DNA of 64,000 nucleotides, taken from contig NZ_PIPT01000003.1 of NCBI RefSeq assembly GCF_003987395.1, forward strand, positions 186,001 to 250,000, written 5' to 3'. Positions 56,892 to 64,000 of this stretch are shown here, one piece after another (position 1 is the stretch's first letter; every line of letters starts with the position of its first letter). Both the position numbers and the translations under genes were made by a program. The notes beneath the pieces are model-generated. The model did not search any database, was not told the DNA's origin, and was given only the letters and a program-made list of their open reading frames with translations. The DNA is from Pseudidiomarina aquimaris (GTDB lineage Bacteria; Pseudomonadota; Gammaproteobacteria; Enterobacterales; Alteromonadaceae).

Positions 56892-59786
56892 TTACTCAGT
56901 GCGAGGTGCAATTTCAGTGCGGTTACGCCCTAGGCTTTTCGCTTTATAGAGAGCTTTGTCGGCGCGACGCAATAGACTCGCTGCGGTCTCGTTTGGCTGA
57001 TGCAAGGCTGCACCAAAACTGCCGGTCACCGTTAGGTCGCTGACTAAATTATGCAAGTCTGCTTGTTCCAGCGCACAACGCATGCGCTCACAAATTGCTA
57101 TAAGTTGTTGTGCGTCGGTTTTCGATAGCAGAATGGCGAACTCCTCGCCGCCCCAACGTGCCACCATATCGCTCTCGCGGGCTGTCGCGGTAATGATTTG
57201 CGCAACGCGTTTTAACACCTTGTCACCGGTGGTATGCAAATAGCGGTCATTCACTTCTTTAAAGTAATCGAGGTCAAGCAAAATTAAGCCAAGTTCATCG
57301 CCGGTCGTGCGTGCCACTTTTTCACGTAAAAACTCGTCAAAGGCACGGCGGTTTGCTAGCAGCGTGAGGCTATCTTGATTGGCCAATTGTTCTAAGGACT
57401 TGGTTTGTTCGCGCACCAAGTCTTGTAAGCGTTCCTTACTACGTTTGAGTCGATAAGAGCGCAAGCGAATGATAGCGATGACTAAGAAAACACTGATAAG
57501 CGCAAGAGCGAACCAAGTGACAGGGCGCTGCCATAGCGTGGGAAGCTTGTGAAACGCAAAGGTTGCAGAGTCACTCCATTGGCCATTCGGATACGCCGTT
57601 TGCACCTGAAAAATATAGGCCCCCGGGGGCAACTCGGTGTACGCAACACTTAATTGTCCTGCTCGTGCTACGACCCACGTGTCATCATAGCCAGACAACT
57701 GAACGCGGTAGTTTATCGATTCCGGATGGTGGAAACCGAGTCCAGCAAAGCTAAATTCGACGCGACCTGTCCCCGCATCAAGATAGATGTCAGGCTTAAT
57801 AGCAACATTATCGGCATAAACACGTTCGATAACCGGCCGCGGTGGGTTGTTCGCCAGTGAATTCACATTGCTTGGGAGATAATGGCCGACGCCTTGTGAG
57901 GTTGCAAACCACAGCTCACCGGCGCTATCCACGAGCATCGGTGGCCCACCGGTATTAATTTGCGAACTGGCTAAGCCATGAAACGACTCATAGAAGCTAA
58001 AGTCGAGTGGGGTTGCGGGGTCCGCGTCATAGATCGCGCGTTCAAAGTCTTCGGCATTGATGAAGTACAAGCCACGCCCTGTAGCCAGCCATAAATTGCC
58101 TTGCTGATCACGAGTGACATCGAAGAACTTAACGAAGGGTAAGCCATTATCCTCGTCAAATACCTGCCATTGCTCGGTCTGTTTGTTAAACAGGATAAGC
58201 CCGCGATCGCTCGCAACGTATAGGTGCTGGTCTGACTCGTGAAAGCCGAACATAAACTCTGCGTCGGTAGTGTCACTGAGATCAATACGTTGCACACCGT
58301 TCTCGGTAAGGACAGAAAGTCCGCGCATACTGCCGATCCAAATATCCCCCGTGAGACTTTGCTGAATGGCATAAATGATCTCATCGGGCAGCCCTTGCGC
58401 GGTGCCAATGTAGTCAGGTGGGGAGAGTTCGCCATTGCCAAGTCGTTGCGAACGGAGCACACCGCGTGATGTTGCGGCATACAAATAACCGTCATCGGCG
58501 AGTAAAACACTGCGAATATCATTGCCGGGAAAGCCATTGTTTTCGTTGTAATGGGCAATTTGTTCGCCGTCGCGCAGCACGTAGAGGCCATTGGTGAAGG
58601 TGCCAATATACAGCAGCCCATCACTGCTTTGAGCGATGGTGAGAATGCTCTCGTTGGCAACTGAACTGGATGTCTCAAAGGGCAAGATAGCTTCATTTAC
58701 AATGCGCTTGATACCACCTAAGCCACCGACCAAAACCGTATTATCGTGCAATTGGTAAAGTGCGCGCACGTAATCATAACCAAGCCCATCCTCTTTGCGA
58801 TGGCTGTGGAACGGTGCTTCACGGAACTGTGTTAAACCGCGATGGGTGCCCACCCATAAGGTATTTTCACGATCGACAAAGATCGACAAAATATGATTAT
58901 TAGGTAAGCCATTGGCAACCGAGGTCATGATCGGTTGCTGGCTATCCAGTCGGGTCAAACCGTGCTCGTGGGTTCCGACCCAAATGTCGCCATTCGGCGC
59001 TTGATAAAGTTCAGTAACTGTACTTGGATACGTCACCGGCCATAATTGATAGCTCAAGTCGTCAATATCGAGCTGATAGACGCGAGTATCGATGCTCAGC
59101 CATAGCGTCTTTGCTGTTGCGTCATTGATGATGCCGAAATTGTAACCCGATGGCAGACCTTCTACGGTATGAAATGTTTGTTGCTCGCTATCAAAGTAAG
59201 CCGGTCCGCGGTCCGTTGCGGCCCAGATGCGGCCATTGGCGTCCTTTGCTAAGGACAAAATGGAATTACTTGGTAGGCCCTCGGTGACTGTGAACTGGGT
59301 ACGCTCACCGGCGCACTCGCGCACCACACCAGTGGTTACGGTAGCGTACCAAGTGCAACGGGGGGTTGCGAATAGGGCGAAATCAACGCGATCAAAAACA
59401 CGTGGCTGTGCTTGCCACTCACCGCCCGCTGGCGCTGGTTGGAAATGGCTTACACCGCCTCGTGCGCCGGTCGCTACCACGGTATTGTTATACGGATTCT
59501 CGGCAACAAACAATGCGCCGGGGTCGGGCAGTTGGGTTTCATCATTAAAAACCTCAAACTTACGGCCATTGAAGCGCACCGGCCCTTGCCAGGTAGCAAT
59601 CCATAAATAGCCTTGCTGGTCTTGGCTAATATGATTAATCGAATTATGTGGCAGGCCATGACGCGTATCCCAGACGCGCATCGCGCGGTCGCTTAAAGGA
59701 CGCAGCTCTTGCGCGACGCTGACAGCGCTGACCAGTAACAAAACTGGTAAAAAAAACACTGTTAACAGGCGTCGTGGTATGGGCAT
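56892..59786 (-). CDS. Two-component-regulator-propeller diguanylate cyclase
   Basis: Large sensor c-di-GMP synthase of 964 residues. Signal peptide, then a periplasmic double beta-propeller of Reg_prop repeats (LPHNSINHISQDQQGYLWI, GLPSNSILSLAKDANGRIW and others, about residues 40-660), a Y_Y_Y domain (about 665-745), one transmembrane helix (WFALALISVFLVIAIIRL), a coiled coil, and GGDEF with RWGGEEFA. The I-site RESD is present. The first of three adjacent c-di-GMP genes. The ligand is unknown; Bacteroidetes homologues with this propeller sense sugars. Confidence 0.93.
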   Translation of the reverse strand: MPIPRRLLTVFFLPVLLLVSAVSVAQELRPLSDRAMRVWDTRHGLPHNSINHISQDQQGYLWIATWQGPVRFNGRKFEVFNDETQLPDPGALFVAENPYNNTVVATGARGGVSHFQPAPAGGEWQAQPRVFDRVDFALFATPRCTWYATVTTGVVRECAGERTQFTVTEGLPSNSILSLAKDANGRIWAATDRGPAYFDSEQQTFHTVEGLPSGYNFGIINDATAKTLWLSIDTRVYQLDIDDLSYQLWPVTYPSTVTELYQAPNGDIWVGTHEHGLTRLDSQQPIMTSVANGLPNNHILSIFVDRENTLWVGTHRGLTQFREAPFHSHRKEDGLGYDYVRALYQLHDNTVLVGGLGGIKRIVNEAILPFETSSSVANESILTIAQSSDGLLYIGTFTNGLYVLRDGEQIAHYNENNGFPGNDIRSVLLADDGYLYAATSRGVLRSQRLGNGELSPPDYIGTAQGLPDEIIYAIQQSLTGDIWIGSMRGLSVLTENGVQRIDLSDTTDAEFMFGFHESDQHLYVASDRGLILFNKQTEQWQVFDEDNGLPFVKFFDVTRDQQGNLWLATGRGLYFINAEDFERAIYDADPATPLDFSFYESFHGLASSQINTGGPPMLVDSAGELWFATSQGVGHYLPSNVNSLANNPPRPVIERVYADNVAIKPDIYLDAGTGRVEFSFAGLGFHHPESINYRVQLSGYDDTWVVARAGQLSVAYTELPPGAYIFQVQTAYPNGQWSDSATFAFHKLPTLWQRPVTWFALALISVFLVIAIIRLRSYRLKRSKERLQDLVREQTKSLEQLANQDSLTLLANRRAFDEFLREKVARTTGDELGLILLDLDYFKEVNDRYLHTTGDKVLKRVAQIITATARESDMVARWGGEEFAILLSKTDAQQLIAICERMRCALEQADLHNLVSDLTVTGSFGAALHQPNETAASLLRRADKALYKAKSLGRNRTEIAPRTE

Positions 59787-59823
59787 TGATGAGAAGTTCC
59801 GTTAAGCTTAGGTTATTAATTCC

Positions 59824-60753
59824 ATGGTATCCGAGAGGGGCATGAAAGACGAGCGCGACCTCAGCGAACTTATCGAAATCATTCCTGACGCAGCTCTTGT
59901 TGTCAATAAAGACGGCAAGATAGTGCTGGTGAATCGATTGGCAACGACGTTATTCGGCTATGAACATGCGGACTTACACGGTGCAAGTCTGGATATATTG
60001 CTTCCCGAAAATATTCGCAGTCATCATCAAAACCACGTTGCCCACTTCTTCGATACCGAGCAAAATCGACCGATGGGGCGTGGCTTTCGCTTTCTCGGCG
60101 TACGCAAAAATGGTGACTCGTTTCACGTCGATATTATGCTGAGTCACGTTCGGGTGAAGCATGAGCCTTATGCGATCGCGTTCATCCGCGATGCAACCCA
60201 GTTCAAGCAAACCGAAGAAAAGATTCGACGCGAACTTGAGAGCGAGCGTAAGCAAGCGCTAACGGATTATTTGACGGGCTTGGCAAACCGCCGTGCGTTT
60301 TATCAGGAGCTTGACGACGATATTGCCGAATTGCGCGCAGGCTTACATACGTTCACGGTAGCGCTCATCGATCTAGATGATTTCAAGCTGATCAACGACA
60401 CCTACGGCCACGATGAGGGTGACCGTGCTCTACAAACCATAGCCAATGCCATCAAAGATGCCTGTCGTGGGAGTGACTTCGTCGCACGCATCGGTGGTGA
60501 TGAGTTTGCCACGATTCACCCCAGCGCGAGCCTAAGTGATGCCGAGACGATTTTGCAACGTGTGCGCGAGCGAGTTTTACTGGTGACCGAACAACATGGT
60601 TGGCAAGTCTCCTTGTCGATAGGTATTTGCCATTGTGGTACTTATTCCGACAATTGTACCGTCGATCAGATCTTACGCGTGGCGGATCAGGCCATGTACA
60701 TCGGCAAGCGAAGAGGCAAAAACCGTATTAACTCTGGGCTTTTGCCGAATTAA
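59824..60753 (+). CDS. PAS-domain diguanylate cyclase
   Basis: Cytoplasmic c-di-GMP synthase of 309 residues. A PAS domain (about 15-125; ALVVNKDGKIVLVNRLATTLFGY, SFHVDIMLSHVRV) is followed by a short coiled coil (EEKIRRELESERKQ) and GGDEF with RIGGDEFA; the I-site RGSD is intact. The PAS cofactor is unclear. Two starts are possible (59824 and ATG 59842); the second has GAGAGGGG too close to be clearly better. Its 3' end overlaps the convergent GGDEF-EAL gene by 26 bp. Confidence 0.92.
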   Translation: MVSERGMKDERDLSELIEIIPDAALVVNKDGKIVLVNRLATTLFGYEHADLHGASLDILLPENIRSHHQNHVAHFFDTEQNRPMGRGFRFLGVRKNGDSFHVDIMLSHVRVKHEPYAIAFIRDATQFKQTEEKIRRELESERKQALTDYLTGLANRRAFYQELDDDIAELRAGLHTFTVALIDLDDFKLINDTYGHDEGDRALQTIANAIKDACRGSDFVARIGGDEFATIHPSASLSDAETILQRVRERVLLVTEQHGWQVSLSIGICHCGTYSDNCTVDQILRVADQAMYIGKRRGKNRINSGLLPN

Positions 60754-62245
60754 GGTTTTTTACAAAGGACTGTAAGGCATTAAGGCTCATGGGTTTCGCA
60801 TATAAATAACCTTGCACTTCTTCACAGCCGGCTTTTTCTAGGTAACGGGCTTGCTGTTGGCTTTCCACGCCTTCGGCAACAACGCGCAAATGTAAGGCTT
60901 GAGCCATTGCTAGAATTGTTTTTACCAAACGTGCGTCCTGTGCGTTCTTGACGATATCCCGCACAAAGCTTTGATCTATTTTTAACTCTTGAATCGGCAG
61001 CAGACGCAGCGTACTTAGTGACGAATAGCCTGTACCAAAGTCATCGAGCGATACTTGCACGCCTCTTTGTGAGAGCACGCTCAAGACATTTTTGACGCCT
61101 TCAAGGTTGAGTAGCGCGGAGGTTTCGGTAAGCTCTAACTCGACCACGGACCAGTGGCCCGGTAGTTCAGCTAAATTGTGCAGAAACCGTTCGGAGCCTT
61201 GGGAATTGTTAAAGTCGGCGGCAGAAACGTTAAACGATACCCGCGGAATAGACTGATAAAGCAGGTCGGCTTCGATAAGTTCGTGAATCGCAGTTTGCAT
61301 GACAAAGTCGGTGATGTCGCAGATCAAGCCGTGTTGTTCCGCCAATGGAATAAAAACATCAGGGGGGATCATCCCTTCTTCTGGATGATGCCAGCGTGCG
61401 AGCACCTCGACGCCACTGATCTGCTGATCATGCAGACGAAATTGGGGCTGATAGGCAACGCTTAGCTTTTTATTGGCAATCGCCGCCTTTAAGTCGAACA
61501 GCATTTTGGTGCGTTTCGAGGCGTTTTCGCCATACTCACTTTTGTACACGCGTAGACGATTACTACCAAGTGACTTCGCTTCATCCTGTGCCATCAAGGC
61601 CGCTTCTATTAAATCCTCACTACTTTTCGCATCATGCGGAAAACGCGCAATACCAAAACAAGCTGTGAGCGCGGAGTCAGGTAACTCTGGAATTGCAATC
61701 GTCCGTATCAACTGCTGTAAATGCTGAGCTTGCGGTAAGACTTGATCCGGCCAACGTGCAGATGGAATGGCAATCGCAAACTCGTCTCCAGCGAAGCGGC
61801 TGATTAAAACTCGCTGTTGGAAATGGTCGCGTAATAAGCTCGCAACACTTTGTAGAAAGCGGTCACCGACTTGACTCCCAGCATTACTGTTGAGTTGCTT
61901 AAAGCCATCAAGATTGAGCACGATCAAGGTGAGTTGTTGCTCATGTTCGGCACAAAAAGCCAACTCGCTTTTGAGCTCGCGGTTGAACATATGGCGATTC
62001 AGGAGACGGGTGAGTGGGTCTCGCTCAGACAAGCTGCGCTCACGGACGAGGGCGTATTTAGCTAAGAAAAACAGGATAAACGCCGTGACCACCACATAAG
62101 CCCAGCCTTTAAAGGTCTGTAGTTCAGTTAATAAATTTGAGTCAGCCGCAATCGCCAGCAGAAACTGGTCGGAATAACGTATCCAAACTAAACCGAGAAC
62201 CAAATAGACCGCAGCAATTAACCCTGCCGCTCGATTGGGTGACAT
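60728..62245 (-). CDS. GGDEF-EAL protein, probable c-di-GMP phosphodiesterase
   Basis: Membrane protein of 505 residues with two N-terminal helices (LIAAVYLVLGLVWIRYS and GWAYVVVTAFILFFLAKYA), a GGDEF domain with the variant RFAGDEFA and no I-site, and a C-terminal EAL domain whose residues look complete: EVLARW, FNVSAADF, ELTETSAL, LDDFGTGYSS, ELKIDQSF and VVAEGVE. Phosphodiesterase activity is likely; the cyclase half may be regulatory. The leader carries an inverted repeat that overlaps its Shine-Dalgarno sequence. Confidence 0.92.
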   Translation of the reverse strand: MSPNRAAGLIAAVYLVLGLVWIRYSDQFLLAIAADSNLLTELQTFKGWAYVVVTAFILFFLAKYALVRERSLSERDPLTRLLNRHMFNRELKSELAFCAEHEQQLTLIVLNLDGFKQLNSNAGSQVGDRFLQSVASLLRDHFQQRVLISRFAGDEFAIAIPSARWPDQVLPQAQHLQQLIRTIAIPELPDSALTACFGIARFPHDAKSSEDLIEAALMAQDEAKSLGSNRLRVYKSEYGENASKRTKMLFDLKAAIANKKLSVAYQPQFRLHDQQISGVEVLARWHHPEEGMIPPDVFIPLAEQHGLICDITDFVMQTAIHELIEADLLYQSIPRVSFNVSAADFNNSQGSERFLHNLAELPGHWSVVELELTETSALLNLEGVKNVLSVLSQRGVQVSLDDFGTGYSSLSTLRLLPIQELKIDQSFVRDIVKNAQDARLVKTILAMAQALHLRVVAEGVESQQQARYLEKAGCEEVQGYLYAKPMSLNALQSFVKNLNSAKAQS

Positions 62246-62252
62246 AAAGCGC

Positions 62253-62315
62253 GTACTCCTTAGCTAAAGCGCACAATTTTATCATTCGCGCATATTTAAC
62301 CTTAGCAAGGAGTAC
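62253..62315 (-). promoter_or_regulatory. Inverted repeat overlapping the ribosome-binding site of the GGDEF-EAL gene
   Basis: GTACTCCTTAGCTAA (62253-62267) and TTAGCAAGGAGTAC (62302-62315) are reverse complements apart from a single-base gap. In the gene's direction the near arm contains the Shine-Dalgarno AAGGAG before the start codon at 62245, and the far arm contains its complement CTCCTT. A TAAAAT lies between the arms. Confidence 0.55.
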
Positions 62316-62330
62316 AAAATTTACCAGTTT

Positions 62331-63173
62331 TTAACGAGTTAAATAGGAATGGTGAAAACGTAAATGGTCCTCAATAAAGCTCGCTATAAAGTAGTAACTA
62401 TGGTCATAGCCGTCTTGTAAGCGTAATTGTGCCAGTACGTCCTGTTTTGCAACGGTTTCCTCAAGTACTGAGAAATTAAGCTGCTCCGCGAGAAAATTAT
62501 CAGCACCACCTTGGTCGACCAAGAGTGGAGGGCAGTCATGACCGTCCCGAAGCAGTGCCACTGCATCGTACTGTTGCCAGGTCGCACGATCTTCGCCAAG
62601 GTAGCCGGAGAAGGCCTTGAGGCCCCATGGGCAAGCGCTTGGGTGGGCGATGGGGGCAAAGGCAGAGACGCTAGCGAAGCGTTCTTTTTCGCGCAACGCC
62701 ATAATTAAGGCACCATGTCCGCCCATGGAGTGACCACTGATACTTAACTTACCGTTGAGCGGCAGTTCGCTATGCACGACATCAAGGAGCTCCTTGGTGA
62801 TGTAATCGTACATTTGGTAGTGCTTAGCCCATGGTTGCTCGGTAGCATTTACATAAAAGCCGGCCCCCTTACCAAAATCATAAGCATCATCGTCCGCGAC
62901 GTCATCGCCGCGCGGACTGGTGTCAGGGATGATTAAGGCAAGACCTAACTCCGCCGCTATCCGTTGAGCGCCAGCCTTACTACTGAAGTTTTCGTCGGTA
63001 CAGGTAAGTCCTGACAACCATAGCACGGCCGGAACGTGATCTCCGTCAAGCGCTTGTGGCGGCAGGAACACACTAAACTGCATGATGCAGTTTAGTGTGC
63101 TGGCTTGATGTTCATAGCGACGTTGTTCGCCATCGAAACAACGCACGCTACTGACTTGTTTTAATGTCGTCAT
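62331..63173 (-). CDS. fghA: S-formylglutathione hydrolase
   Basis: Esterase D-type serine hydrolase that releases formate and glutathione, the second step of formaldehyde detoxification. The 280-residue protein has the nucleophile motif [11 protein letters not shown] (about Ser149), the Asp in [11 protein letters not shown] and the His in GYDHSYYF; the start [20 protein letters not shown] is typical. It follows the class III alcohol dehydrogenase by 10 nt in one operon. Confidence 0.96.
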   Translation of the reverse strand: MTTLKQVSSVRCFDGEQRRYEHQASTLNCIMQFSVFLPPQALDGDHVPAVLWLSGLTCTDENFSSKAGAQRIAAELGLALIIPDTSPRGDDVADDDAYDFGKGAGFYVNATEQPWAKHYQMYDYITKELLDVVHSELPLNGKLSISGHSMGGHGALIMALREKERFASVSAFAPIAHPSACPWGLKAFSGYLGEDRATWQQYDAVALLRDGHDCPPLLVDQGGADNFLAEQLNFSVLEETVAKQDVLAQLRLQDGYDHSYYFIASFIEDHLRFHHSYLTR

Positions 63174-63183
63174 AAGCGCCTCG

Positions 63184-64000
<817 letters not shown>

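Overview
The window reads as a chromosomal segment of a free-living Gammaproteobacterium, most likely a marine or halophilic member of the Alteromonadales (an Idiomarina/Pseudidiomarina-like organism is my best guess). The evidence is the complete tmRNA gene with tag ANDDNYALAA, proteins of gammaproteobacterial type (YebG with a LexA box, ElbB, OmpW with an FNR box, an 822-residue FadE with FadR-like sites), two AbgT transporters, an abundance of GGDEF proteins and a base composition near 50% GC by eye. The genus is inference; no marker gene here settles it.

Layout. 1-8.7 kb: truncated SDR and AbgT transporter (minus), rnhB, argE, a small outer-membrane barrel, then a 2OG-Fe(II) oxygenase, a NAD/5'-nucleotidase lipoprotein and an MFS exporter as one operon. 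8.9-14.9 kb: a secreted 1588-residue YD/Rhs-repeat protein with an AT-rich variable C-terminus, an overlapping candidate immunity gene, and a displaced 540-bp copy of the Rhs core. This is the accessory island of the window and the best candidate for an undescribed toxin/immunity pair. 15-19.9 kb: second AbgT transporter, a heme protein, and a sulfur module (TauE/SafE exporter divergent from a persulfide dioxygenase and a 1-Cys peroxiredoxin) around an AT-rich palindromic operator. 20-31.7 kb: Sel1-repeat protein, fadE, a DUF3108 protein, purMN, a GNAT-C39 fusion, a lipoprotein, and the OYE-DUF817-VOC-elbB group.

32-43 kb: secreted subtilisin with two PPC domains, tmRNA, a gene broken by one in-frame TAA followed by an overlapping secreted protein, MipA/OmpV, a czcICBA-like heavy-metal efflux operon, and yebG under a perfect SOS box. 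43-51 kb: periplasmic retropepsin, CHASE-GGDEF protein, then a patch of decaying genes (ATP-grasp, LysR and amidohydrolase remnants, each with large internal or N-terminal losses) surrounding an intact Phd/RelE-type toxin-antitoxin pair, then a CDF metal exporter, ompW, a DUF3149 micro-protein, a DCC-family protein and a 7TM-GGDEF sensor. 51-64 kb: EVE protein, an ABC/HlyD tripartite exporter, a periplasmic histidine phosphatase, three consecutive c-di-GMP proteins (propeller-GGDEF, PAS-GGDEF, GGDEF-EAL) and the glutathione-dependent formaldehyde pathway (S-formylglutathione hydrolase and the truncated class III alcohol dehydrogenase).

Together the region is mostly housekeeping and envelope/stress functions, with a c-di-GMP-rich right half and two plastic spots: the Rhs tip (13-15 kb) and the gene graveyard with its toxin-antitoxin pair (45.6-47.2 kb). 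No tRNA or rRNA genes, CRISPR arrays or intact insertion sequences were seen.
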